The notes beneath the pieces were generated by a model, which had not been told where the DNA came from, searched no databases, and saw only the letters and a program-made list of their open reading frames with translations. From contig JAGWIK010000003.1 in NCBI GenBank assembly GCA_028866275.1, positions 1 through 64,000 on the forward strand: DNA of 64,000 nucleotides, given 5' to 3'. Source of the DNA: Alphaproteobacteria bacterium. Its GTDB lineage: Bacteria > Pseudomonadota > Alphaproteobacteria > UBA9219. This document shows, piece after piece, positions 1-8,825 of this stretch; within the stretch, counting starts at the first letter, position 1, and each line of letters begins with the position of its first letter. A program made the position numbers and the translations under genes.

Positions 1-5
1 AGAAG

Positions 6-131
6 ATGAAAGTCGCCAACTCGCTCAAGTCGCTGAAAAAGCGCCACGTTGATTGCAAAGTCGTGCGCCGCAAGGGCCGCACCTATATCATCAACAAAAC
101 CAACCCGCGCTATAAATCGCGCCAGGGCTGA
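6..131 (+). CDS. rpmJ: 50S ribosomal protein L36
   Basis: Encodes a 41-residue basic protein beginning [14 protein letters not shown] and ending NPRYKSRQG, which is the alphaproteobacterial/type-B form of ribosomal protein L36, a small component of the 50S subunit near the peptidyl transferase region. The length and the Arg/Lys-rich composition match the family. It has a single cysteine (residue 17), so it lacks the four-ligand zinc site of the other L36 type. The ribosome binding site is cut by the left edge of the window. A hairpin with a T-run follows it, so it is probably a monocistronic unit. Confidence 0.95.
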   Translation: MKVANSLKSLKKRHVDCKVVRRKGRTYIINKTNPRYKSRQG

Positions 132-163
132 TATCAGGCTAGGCTGATATCCGGTCGTCATTC

Positions 164-195
164 AAACCGCGCCCGCTATGCTGGCGCGGTTTTTT
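164..195 (+). terminator. Rho-independent terminator after rpmJ
   Basis: The arms AAACCGCGCC (164-173) and GGCGCGGTTT (183-192) form a strong GC-rich stem with a 9-base loop, and the T-run continues to 195. This is a canonical intrinsic terminator for rpmJ. A separate palindromic stretch, ATATCAG/CTGATAT, lies just upstream at about 131-150. Confidence 0.9.
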
Positions 196-283
196 CATGC
201 CGTTTTACCGCAAAAAGCACAAAAAAACTTACCAGCCTGATATTAACCATGTTAGCGTTCCGGGCCTCGTATCCGGAATCAAT

Positions 284-2178
284 ATGCAATCCTCGCTGTC
301 CCGCCTTTACGATATCTTTGTCCACACGCTGGAAACGAATCCGGAAGTTTCACGCCCAAATAAAAAAATTCCGCTTCGAGATATTGTGATTAATAGCTCG
401 CCATTTTACAGTGCCGCGGGTGCTGCAATAATTGACGGGGTGCTGGCTGGCGCCGGAAATGAAGAACCCGCGATAATCATTCAACGGCATGTGCGTGACC
501 TGCGCATTAAAGAGTTCCAGTCAGAACATTTCTTTACAGGCATGTTGTATGCGGCTTGCGCCGCACGACTGCTCGAGAAACAACAACCCCACCAAGCCTT
601 GCGCATGGCCGAACAGGCGCTGGGTTACAATTCGCTCGATCTATTTCCCCAAGAATCGGTCATCGAAGCCAATCACCGGCTTACCCCCGAAGTTCAGGGA
701 ATCGACAGCGTCGATGCCTGCTTAAAACGCGTTTCTGCAAAGCCCCCTTTAACTGGTTCGAAACCAACCCTGCAGGCGATCTATACGCTTGTTGTCCCAG
801 CTTCCTGCCCACCTCAATCGGCACGCTCGACGACGTCGAGCGCAACGGAATCGAAGCCCTGCGCAATGGCCCCATATCCGTCAAGCTGCGCGAGTCCATT
901 CTTGATGGCAGTTTCCGCTACTGCAGCAAGATGTATTGCACGCATATTACCAACAAAACTTTGATGTCGCGCGAAGAAGGGCTGAAATGGCTTGAAACAG
1001 CTGGAGCCTGGCCCGAACAAGTCATGTTAGCGCATGACCAGTCTTGCAACCTGTCTTGTCCCTCTTGCCGCAAAGAGCGCATCGTCATCCCTAAAAACGA
1101 GCAGGATCATTTTGATGCCTTGACCGGCAAGGTTCTTATCCCCTTGATGGCTCACGCTGAAAACGTGCGCATAACCGGTAGCGGCGATCCATTCGGGGGC
1201 ATTCATTTCCGCAATTTGCTGAAAAATTATTGCCGCACCACGCAGGACAAAAAACGCACAATCGTTTTGCAAACAAATGGCATCCTGTGTGACCGCAGGG
1301 CCTGGGACGATATCGGCCTGCATGGCCATGTCAAGGAAGTCTATGTTTCCATCGACGCCTCGACCGAAGCGACTTATAACATCGTGCGCCGCGGCGGTGA
1401 TTTCGCGCGACTGAAGGAAAACATGGCATTTCTTTCAGAATTCCGGCATCGCCGCGAGTTCAACAATCTCATGCAAAGTTTTGTCGTTCAGGCGCGCAAT
1501 TTCCGTGAAATGCCCGATTTCGTCCGCATGGGATTGGATTGGGGCGCCGATACCATCGAATTTACCCTCATTCGTAATTGGAACACGTTCAGTGTCGAAG
1601 AATTCGACATGCACAATATTGCGTCCCTCAACCATCCTGTCCACGACGCGTTTCTGAGAATGCTTGACGACCCCATTTTTAACCACCCGTCCGTTAACCT
1701 GTCCGGCATCCGGCATTTGCGTCCCGCACCGCCCGATATCGAAGAAATGACGACGGATACCCCACAGCGTCCACCCTCCAATATTTTACTGCAACTTTAT
1801 ATACTTTTTCTCCGTACGTTGGTGATATCCACCGTCATGGTCGCAGAATCAGCGTCAGGGCTTAATAATAGTGAATCTTTCTATGAAGTCGCAAAGCTTC
1901 AGGCGGATATTTTACTACAGATCGGCGGCTGGAAAGATCTGGTGCGTTTCGTGCGCCTGGGAATCGACATTAACAATATAACCCAACACGCTCGTATGTT
2001 CGCGGGTGCCGTCTATGCTGCCTGTGCGGCACGCGCAGGGGAACTGGGCTGTGTTCATCTGGCCGTACAGCTGGCCAATGAGGCTCTTTTCTGCAATCCG
2101 CGCGATATTTTTGCACGATCAATTGCGAATAAAACCCAGCAAACAGACATGTCGCCCTCGTCAAAATCGACCCATTAG
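284..2178 (+). pseudogene. Radical SAM/SPASM protein, copy 1, with a 1-base frameshift and a duplicated C-terminal module
   Basis: This is the first of three paralogous radical SAM genes. The ATG at 284 aligns with the starts of the other two copies (MQSSLSRLYDIF against MNEVLPRLHELF). The reading frame is intact through the N-terminal helical module to TTA AAA at 722-727. There one A is missing relative to the paralogs (AAAACG instead of AAAAACG), and the homologous protein continues in the -1 frame as KTRFCKAPF. The second frame carries a SPASM-like Cys region, the radical SAM motif CNLSCPSC and a TGSGDPF motif. After the core, about 125 residues (from about 1765) resemble the N-terminal module again (MFAGAVYAACAARAGE), which the other copies lack. 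The break may be a real mutation, an assembly error, or -1 frameshifting on the A run. If unbroken it would be an iron-sulfur, SAM-cleaving enzyme of unknown substrate. Confidence 0.65.
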
Positions 2179-2201
2179 CCCTGATGCGTGGAAAAAATAT
2201 A

Positions 2202-3110
2202 ATGCCCCAATCCGCCCCTATCCCTCATGACCATGACACGCTGGATCGCATAACGCGCATTCTTGAACGCTATCTGGTCGAGCAGGAAACGTCGCCCAAC
2301 CTTGTCGCCAATATCGAGGATATTAATTTTGCGGTCAGCCCATCTTGGCTGGCGCCTATTTTTACCAGCAAACAAATTCATGAAGAAGATTTCCGCGTGC
2401 TGGGGCATTTTAAAAATCCGAATGCCTTGACGCTGGATATCGGTGCCCAATTCGGTCATTCGGTCTGTTCGATGCGCTCGGCCGGATGCGAAACTGGCAT
2501 TCTGTCGTTCGAACCGCAATTATGGATGCGCCCGTGCCTATCGGAAATCGCCCGTCTGGACGGGTATCGCCACGATTATCGCATTATGGCGCTGGGCGCG
2601 GCCAATGGAGTGTTGGATTTCGTCACACCGGTTCTGAACGGCGTGGCTATTACGGGGTTGACGTCGGCAAACCCATCGTTGGAAGGTTTTGCCGAAAATT
2701 TGTATATTCATCAACGCACCTATATGGCCGATACGCCGTTTTCGTCGCTGACTTTTTATCGCTTTTCGTCGCCTGTCAGCACGCTGGACGCCGCCCTGAA
2801 AAGCGAAGCTCCGTTCCTGATTCCAACCGACACTATCGCCGCGATAAAAATTGACACCGAAAATCTTGAAGCCGATGTTTTGTTCGGTGCACAGGAAACG
2901 CTGCGCCGCCATCGCCCCCTTATCATGATAGAAGGGGGCAATCGCCTGCACGCCGTGCGCGATATTTTGCATGAACTGGGTTATCTGTCGGCCTTACGCG
3001 ACGCTGATCGCCTTGTCCTCAGCGACGCACCTTCACATGGTCCAAATGGTTTTTTTGTCCATAGCGATCGTGTGGATGAATACGAAACTGCAGGAATTAT
3101 AACCCGTTGA
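2202..3110 (+). CDS. FkbM family methyltransferase
   Basis: A protein of about 302 residues with the FkbM SAM-dependent methyltransferase signature: a Rossmann motif LDIGAQFGHS near the N-terminus, FEPQ at the end of the next strand, and IAAIKIDTENLEADVLFGA followed by RPLIMIEGG in the C-terminal half. FkbM enzymes usually O-methylate sugars or small molecules. The gene lies 23 bases after radical SAM copy 1 and 79 bases before copy 2 on the same strand, so it likely shares their pathway. ATG 2202 was chosen because a purine-rich GTGGAAA lies upstream; ATG 2184 in the same frame would add six residues. The substrate cannot be deduced. Confidence 0.85.
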   Translation: MPQSAPIPHDHDTLDRITRILERYLVEQETSPNLVANIEDINFAVSPSWLAPIFTSKQIHEEDFRVLGHFKNPNALTLDIGAQFGHSVCSMRSAGCETGILSFEPQLWMRPCLSEIARLDGYRHDYRIMALGAANGVLDFVTPVLNGVAITGLTSANPSLEGFAENLYIHQRTYMADTPFSSLTFYRFSSPVSTLDAALKSEAPFLIPTDTIAAIKIDTENLEADVLFGAQETLRRHRPLIMIEGGNRLHAVRDILHELGYLSALRDADRLVLSDAPSHGPNGFFVHSDRVDEYETAGIITR

Positions 3111-3189
3111 GACCCGGCCAATTCACGGGTGACTGGCAGGCCGCCCCCGTGCTACCTCTTGTCCTTTCATGATTGATGGATGTCGCGCT

Positions 3190-4617
3190 ATGAATGAAGT
3201 CTTGCCCCGCCTGCACGAACTGTTCCTGCAAACGCTGAGAAACTATCCAGAAACCGTGGCGTGGAACGGCGAGAACATCAATAATTCCGGGATTTTCTAT
3301 CAATCCGCCCACGACCTGTTCGAAACCTTGCTGCAAAACGGGGACAACGGCGCCTTTATCGCCAAGGTCAAAGAAACGACCTATGCCAGCAACCTGACGC
3401 CGGACACGCATACCTTTATCGGTGCCGTTTATGCAGGATCCGCCGCGCATTTGATGGCGCGCGGCGATGCCGTCGCCGCGCGACGCCTGGCCGAAGAAGC
3501 CGTTTCATATAGCCAGTTCGATTTGTTTGCCCAAAACACGATCATCAAGGCCAACCACGCGATCAACCCCGCCGCCCGCAGTCTTGAAGAAACCGAAGAA
3601 TGGCTGAAAACACGTTTCTGCATGCGCCCTTTCACGATGCTGGAAACGGCGTCGACGGGCGAGGTTTACCGTTGCTGCCCGTCTTATCTGCCGGTTTCAA
3701 CCGGCACGTTCGCGGATGTCGAGAAAAACGGTCTTGAAGCCCTGCTCGATTCACCGACCGCACAGGCGTTGCGCAATTCCATCCTCGACGGCAGCTTTCG
3801 TCATTGCAGCAAGCTTTATTGCCCGTTTATCGGTTCGCGCACCCTAATGTCGCGCGAAGAGGGGTTGGAAAAAATTCAGGCCGCCAGCCTTTATCCCGAA
3901 GAAGTTTTCTTCAGCCACGATGTGTCGTGCAATCTGTCATGTCCGTCGTGCCGCACACACAAGATGGTCATTCCTAAAGATCAACAGGACAAATTCGACG
4001 CGCTGTCGGAAAAAATGCTGGTGCCATTAACCAGGCGCGCCAAATCCGTCAGCATTTGCGGCAGCGGCGACCCCTTCGCCAGCATTCATTTCCGCAATTT
4101 GTTGATCAATTACTGTCGCGCCGCGACGAAAAAGGAACGCAAGCTCGCCCTGCAAACAAACGGCGTTTTGTGCGATAAAAAAGCCTGGGATAACATTGGC
4201 CTGTACGGGCATGTATCGAGGGTGGCGGTATCCGTTGATGCCGCGCAGGAATCCACCTACGCCATCGTCCGACGCGACGGTAATTTTGGCCGTATGCGCG
4301 AAAACATGCGTTTTTTATCGGATTTGCGTCGTACGGGTGAATTCGACTCTCTGACGATCTGTTTCGTCGTGCAAGCATTGAATTTTCGTGAAATGCCTGA
4401 TTTCGTGCGCTGGGGCGCGGAACTGGGCGTTGACGCTGTCGTATTCAGTCAATTACGCAATTGGAGTACTTTCTCGCCCGCAGAATATAACAATCATAAT
4501 GTCTTGTCGCGCGCACATCCCGAACATGGCGCATTGCTTGATGTCCTGAAAGACCCCCTTCTGGATTCGCCATTTGTTAACATGAGCGATGTCGGCAACC
4601 TGCGGGCAGCAGCGTAA
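3190..4617 (+). CDS. Radical SAM protein with N-terminal SPASM-like domain, copy 2
   Basis: This 475-residue intact copy has three parts. Residues 1-130 are a helical, TPR-like module. Residues 140-215 form a SPASM-like region with Cys144, Cys162, Cys163, Cys206 and Cys211. Residues 240-475 are the radical SAM core with the CxxxCxxC cluster ligands at Cys247, Cys251 and Cys254 (CNLSCPSC) and a GGE-like CGSGDPF at 290-296. Standard SPASM proteins carry the auxiliary cluster domain after the core, so the order here is permuted. The start ATG at 3190 matches the N-terminus of copy 3; an ATG at 3169 is possible but not supported by homology. The enzyme should reductively cleave SAM; its substrate is unknown. 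It sits between an FkbM methyltransferase gene and copy 3. Confidence 0.88.
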   Translation: MNEVLPRLHELFLQTLRNYPETVAWNGENINNSGIFYQSAHDLFETLLQNGDNGAFIAKVKETTYASNLTPDTHTFIGAVYAGSAAHLMARGDAVAARRLAEEAVSYSQFDLFAQNTIIKANHAINPAARSLEETEEWLKTRFCMRPFTMLETASTGEVYRCCPSYLPVSTGTFADVEKNGLEALLDSPTAQALRNSILDGSFRHCSKLYCPFIGSRTLMSREEGLEKIQAASLYPEEVFFSHDVSCNLSCPSCRTHKMVIPKDQQDKFDALSEKMLVPLTRRAKSVSICGSGDPFASIHFRNLLINYCRAATKKERKLALQTNGVLCDKKAWDNIGLYGHVSRVAVSVDAAQESTYAIVRRDGNFGRMRENMRFLSDLRRTGEFDSLTICFVVQALNFREMPDFVRWGAELGVDAVVFSQLRNWSTFSPAEYNNHNVLSRAHPEHGALLDVLKDPLLDSPFVNMSDVGNLRAAA

Positions 4618-4721
4618 ATTTTTGTAGAGCAACGGCATTTTATACTGTAACGAATGGGTTCCACCTCGTGGCGCAGGCGTGATAGAGTCCATCGTCGCAT
4701 ATGTCCTGTCGAGCAACCGCC

Positions 4722-6143
4722 ATGCATAAAATTCTGCCCCCTCTCCACGAAATCTTCCAGAAAATTCTGCAAGAACATCCGGAAACCGTGTCGTGGAAAG
4801 GCCAGAACATCAACAATTCCGGCTTGTTCTGCGCGGCGGCGGCGGACATGGCCGACGCGTTGCTGCAGGATTGCGAAAAAGACGGTTTCATCCCCGCCCT
4901 GCGGCAGGCGGTTTATGATGAAAAACTGGAACCCAATTCGTTCATCTTTATCGGCGCGCTGTACGCCTTGGCCGCGGCGCGCATGATGGAACGCGGCGAT
5001 GCCGCCTTTGCCCAGCGGTTGGCTGAGGAAGCTATCGCCTATAGCCAGTTCGACATTTTTGCGCAGAATATCGTGTTGAAGGCCAACCATGCGCTCGACC
5101 CCGCGACGCGCAGTTTCGAGGATACCGAAGCATGGCTGAAAACGCGTTTCTGCATGTTTCCCTTCACCATGCTGGAAACGACGACCAGCGGCGAATTCTA
5201 CCGTTGCTGTCCTTCCTATGTCCCGATGCCCATCGGCACGATGGACGCGCCCGACCTGCAATCGGTTTTGAATTCCCCCGCGGCGCAGGCCATCCGTGAA
5301 TCCATCCTCGACGGCAGTTTCAAATATTGCAGCAAATTGCAATGCCCGGTCATTGGCAGCCGCAGCCTGATGTCGCGCGAGGAGGGGCTGGCGAAACTTG
5401 CCGAACTCGGCGAATATCCTGAAGAAGTGACATTCAGCCACGATGCGTCGTGCAACCTGTCATGCCCGTCATGCCGCACGCATCGCGTCGTTATCCCCAA
5501 GGACGAACAGGACAAGTTTGACTCCCTGTCCGAACGGCTTCTGGTGCCGTTAATGAACCACGCCAAACGCATCAGCATCTGCGGCAGCGGCGATCCGTTT
5601 GCCAGCATCCATTTCCGCAATTTGTTGATCAATTACTGCAAGAACGCGTCCGAAAAAGCGCGCAAACTGGCATTGCAAACCAACGGCGTTCTGTTAGATC
5701 GCAAGGCATGGGACGCGGTCGGGTTAGACGGCCATGTTAAAGAAATCCTGATATCGATCGACGCCGCGACCGAGGAAACTTATGCCGTCGTGCGCCGCGA
5801 CGGCAATTTCAAGCGGTTGCATGAAAATCTGCGCTTTCTGTCCGATATGCGCCGCGCCGGCGCGTTCGATATTTTCACCACACGTTTCGTCGTGCAGCAG
5901 ATCAATTTCCGCGAAATGCCCGAATTCGTGCGTCAGGGCAAGGCGCTGGGCGTCGATTGCATTCAATTCAGCCAGCTGCGCAACTGGGGCACGTTCAGCC
6001 CCGAAGATTACGCGGGGCAAAGCATCACCGCCCGCGAACATCCGGAACATCAGGCGTTTCTGGACATGCTCAAGGACCCGATTTTCGACGACCCCATCGT
6101 CTGGCTAGGCAATATTGACAATTTCCGCGTCAGGGCGGCGTGA
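4722..6143 (+). CDS. Radical SAM protein with N-terminal SPASM-like domain, copy 3
   Basis: A 473-residue close paralog of the preceding gene, colinear over its whole length. It has the N-terminal helical module (1-130), SPASM-like cysteines at 144, 162, 163, 203 and 208, the radical SAM triad Cys244/248/251 in CNLSCPSC, and CGSGDPF. ATG 4722 gives an N-terminus (MHKILPPLHEIF) that aligns with copy 2; ATG 4701 in the same frame lacks homology support. No precursor-peptide gene is visible in the short gaps between copies, so a ribosomal-peptide pathway is not favoured. The last 39 bases overlap the 3' end of the convergent glycosyltransferase-FkbM gene. Confidence 0.88.
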   Translation: MHKILPPLHEIFQKILQEHPETVSWKGQNINNSGLFCAAAADMADALLQDCEKDGFIPALRQAVYDEKLEPNSFIFIGALYALAAARMMERGDAAFAQRLAEEAIAYSQFDIFAQNIVLKANHALDPATRSFEDTEAWLKTRFCMFPFTMLETTTSGEFYRCCPSYVPMPIGTMDAPDLQSVLNSPAAQAIRESILDGSFKYCSKLQCPVIGSRSLMSREEGLAKLAELGEYPEEVTFSHDASCNLSCPSCRTHRVVIPKDEQDKFDSLSERLLVPLMNHAKRISICGSGDPFASIHFRNLLINYCKNASEKARKLALQTNGVLLDRKAWDAVGLDGHVKEILISIDAATEETYAVVRRDGNFKRLHENLRFLSDMRRAGAFDIFTTRFVVQQINFREMPEFVRQGKALGVDCIQFSQLRNWGTFSPEDYAGQSITAREHPEHQAFLDMLKDPIFDDPIVWLGNIDNFRVRAA

Positions 6144-7973
6144 CACCGGCGTCAGAACGACGGTAACCCCGTCGCCGGCCGTGTCGACGTCGCAGCCATT
6201 TTCCTGCGCCCAGCGCCTGACCGTCTCGGCTTCCGCGGCGTCGGCACGGATAAACAGCAATGGCGCATATTTCTCGATAACGCCCCTGATCGCGGCCAGC
6301 GTTTCCACCGGTTCCACGGTATCTATATTAACAGCGTTTACACACATATCGCCGCCGATCAGTTGCGCCAGAGGCGCAAAGGGCACGGTGGCCCCGGGCG
6401 TCACGCCGTCGCTTTCGTCGAACACGGCCTTGCTGCGCCCCGATGCCGGCCGCAAAACGCCATAGCCCGGCGCCGCGTCCGGCGCATAACCCAGAAAACG
6501 CATATCGACGATATCCTGCATTTTGTTGCGAAGAACATTGAGTTTTAATTGTTCGATAAAATCAGGATCCCATTCGATGGCGATGACTTTGCGCGCGCGG
6601 CCTGTCGCCGCGACAAAAAGCGCGAATTCACCGCTACGGCTGCCGATATCGAGCCACACGGATTCTTCGGGAATACGCGCGGCAAGTTCCGTCACACCGT
6701 CGGCGACGGGCAAACGCAAAGCAACCGCGTTTTCGGGTTGATAGAATTGCAAAACCCTGTCGCCACAAACGGCCTGCCGTGTCGCGGCGGTGCGGGCGCG
6801 TTGCGCGTCGATGACCGTTTGCGGCGAGATCAGCGCATCGGCGGCACGGGCCAGCCGGTCGCGATAGGCGTGCAGAACCTTATCCCCCGCGCTTTGCATC
6901 AAGGTCAGCAAGCGCGGGTTTTCCGCAATCATTTTCAGATAACCGACAACCTCCGTCACCGACGCGCAGCGGTGAAAATGATAGGGCGACAACAATCCTT
7001 CGCTGCCGGCGGCGGTCATCACGATAGGAATATGATATTGCAGGGCCTCGACCGATTTTATTTTCAGCCCCGTGCCATCTTCGACCGGGTTGACCATCAC
7101 ATCCATCGCGCGATAAATGTCGCCAAGATTATCGCAAGCCCCTAAAAGCTTGATGAAGGGCGGCGCCACGCCCCGAAAGGCCGTACAAATATTTCCGGCG
7201 ATGCACAAATCGATTTGTGACGACACGCTGGTCATGCGTACCAGCGCATCGACCAGAAGCGTGGCTGTGCGCACGTTCACGGCATTGTCCGACCCGATAA
7301 AGCCCACGCGCAATTTGCGGCCGGCCGGCAATGGCCGTGGCGCAAAGGGGATATCGCACGGCGCATGTTGAAGCGTGCGCACGATTTTATCGGTCAGGCC
7401 GCGGAAATAGATTTCTTCGCCACATTGCAAGGCGATATTGATATCGGCGCGGTCAAGCCCGCGGCCTTCGTCCGCAGGCGTCACGGAAAAGAACGACGGC
7501 GGCATGCCCTGCCTGGCCAACCGCATCATGCGGTCGGACATCATGTCGTGGGTTTGTTGAATCTTGATGACGGTGTCGGGCACAGCGTCGAAGGCTTTGC
7601 TCATCCAGATATAATTGCCAAGCATGACGTCGAACGGATCGCGTTCGTATATAGTCCTGATTAAATCGTCGAGATCGGCCTGATACCAGGAATCAAGTTC
7701 GTAATTCAGGCCCGCGCGTTCCAGCGACACCCGCATCAGGGCGCGCGCCGTTTCCGCTTCGCGAATGGCATGATCATACATATGCAGATAAAACGCGTCG
7801 ACTTCGCGCAATGTGTCGGTGTTGTCTTTGTTGGTACAGCTTTCCTGTATCGAATAAAGGAACGACACGCGATGCCCGGCGGCGCGAATTTGCCGAACCA
7901 TGGCTAGAATGAGGCTTCGATTGCCTGCGGTCGTAGGAAATAACGGGGTCGGGCTTACGATAAGGTAATGCAT
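6105..7973 (-). CDS. Glycosyltransferase (GT4-like)-FkbM methyltransferase fusion
   Basis: A two-domain protein of about 622 residues. The N-terminal part (about 1-400) begins MHYLIVSPTPLFPTTAGNRS, has the GT-B-type strand LRVGFIGSDNAVN near residue 245, and has a nucleotide-sugar-binding segment VNPVEDGTGLKIKSVEALQ near residue 310. The C-terminal part (about 420-622) has VWLDIGSRSGEF, a SAM-binding motif, and AVNIDTVEPVETLAAI, typical of FkbM methyltransferases. It may transfer a sugar and methylate it, or couple the two steps on one glycan. The start at 7973 has AGAAGG-like SD sequence (AGAAGG at 7980-7985); an upstream in-frame start at 8045 lacks family support. It is transcribed toward the radical SAM array and overlaps its 3' end. 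Confidence 0.85.
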   Translation of the reverse strand: MHYLIVSPTPLFPTTAGNRSLILAMVRQIRAAGHRVSFLYSIQESCTNKDNTDTLREVDAFYLHMYDHAIREAETARALMRVSLERAGLNYELDSWYQADLDDLIRTIYERDPFDVMLGNYIWMSKAFDAVPDTVIKIQQTHDMMSDRMMRLARQGMPPSFFSVTPADEGRGLDRADINIALQCGEEIYFRGLTDKIVRTLQHAPCDIPFAPRPLPAGRKLRVGFIGSDNAVNVRTATLLVDALVRMTSVSSQIDLCIAGNICTAFRGVAPPFIKLLGACDNLGDIYRAMDVMVNPVEDGTGLKIKSVEALQYHIPIVMTAAGSEGLLSPYHFHRCASVTEVVGYLKMIAENPRLLTLMQSAGDKVLHAYRDRLARAADALISPQTVIDAQRARTAATRQAVCGDRVLQFYQPENAVALRLPVADGVTELAARIPEESVWLDIGSRSGEFALFVAATGRARKVIAIEWDPDFIEQLKLNVLRNKMQDIVDMRFLGYAPDAAPGYGVLRPASGRSKAVFDESDGVTPGATVPFAPLAQLIGGDMCVNAVNIDTVEPVETLAAIRGVIEKYAPLLFIRADAAEAETVRRWAQENGCDVDTAGDGVTVVLTPVSRRPDAEIVNIA

Positions 7974-8135
7974 GCCGGCCTTCTGTATATAACAGGGAAA
8001 AACTGGAAGGAATGTCAGGCTACAAAACCCGCACTTTTGTTGCAAGCTCCGGCGACAACGATTCGCGCCAGGGCCGTGCGCCCTGCCGCCAATTTCACCC
8101 TTTAACGCCGGAACAGGCTTTGCTAGGGTCTGGGC

Positions 8136-8801
8136 ATGACTTTGCCGCCCCTGACGCTGCTTGAAGAGTTTTTACTGCTGGCCATCGACGACCAGACGGG
8201 ACAGATGCATCCCCTGCCCGCCAGCGTGCTTGATTGCGCCTGTGCCGGCGCGGTTTTAATGGATCTGACGCTGCGCAACCGCGTCGACAACGATCTGCGG
8301 GATATGTTCGTCACCGATGCCACGCCGACCGGCGACGATATCCTTGACCCCGCCCTGCAACTTATGGCTCTGGCCCCGGTGTTGACCCCGCACCCTATCG
8401 CCTATTGGCTGCGGCAGGTCGCGGACGAAGGCGCCGCTTTGCAGGAAAAAGCCCTGCGGCGGCTGGAACAACGGGGCATCATCCGCCGCCAGAACCGCAC
8501 TATTTTCTGGGTTTTCGGCGCGCGCCGTTATCCTCTGGTCGAAGACAAAGAAATGCGGGAAGTCAAATTGCGCATTCTGGGCGCGGTTCTGGGCGACGAC
8601 GTGCCCGCGCCGCGCGACGTCATGATGACGGGACTGGCGCAGGCTTGCGGGTTGTTTCGCTATATTCTCAGCGCGAACGAATTAACATCGGCGACGCCGC
8701 GCATCGCGCAGATCAGCCGCATGGACCTGATCGGACAAGCCGTCGCCAATGGCGTCGGCGACATCGGGGCTGCGATCGCTTCGGCATCGGGACTCAGATA
8801 A
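8136..8801 (+). CDS. GPP34 (Golgi phosphoprotein 3-like) family protein
   Basis: A 221-residue protein starting MTLPPLTLLEEFLLLAIDD with a later L-rich helical body, matching the bacterial GPP34 family, named after eukaryotic GOLPH3, which binds phosphatidylinositol 4-phosphate and glycosyltransferase tails. Family hallmarks seen are the LLEEFLLLAIDDQTG start, a DLTLRNRV strand, and an LEQRGIIRRQ segment. Bacterial members are soluble and often of unknown role. It has no signal peptide. The gene ends 24 bases before the SNase-like membrane protein on the same strand, so the two are probably co-transcribed. Confidence 0.85.
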   Translation: MTLPPLTLLEEFLLLAIDDQTGQMHPLPASVLDCACAGAVLMDLTLRNRVDNDLRDMFVTDATPTGDDILDPALQLMALAPVLTPHPIAYWLRQVADEGAALQEKALRRLEQRGIIRRQNRTIFWVFGARRYPLVEDKEMREVKLRILGAVLGDDVPAPRDVMMTGLAQACGLFRYILSANELTSATPRIAQISRMDLIGQAVANGVGDIGAAIASASGLR

Positions 8802-8825
8802 CACGACAACAAGGGGCACGGCCTT

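Noticed and set aside
4618-4721. Possible precursor-peptide gene between radical SAM copies 2 and 3
   Set aside because: The gap is about 100 bases and has no start codon with SD followed by a short peptide frame worth reporting.
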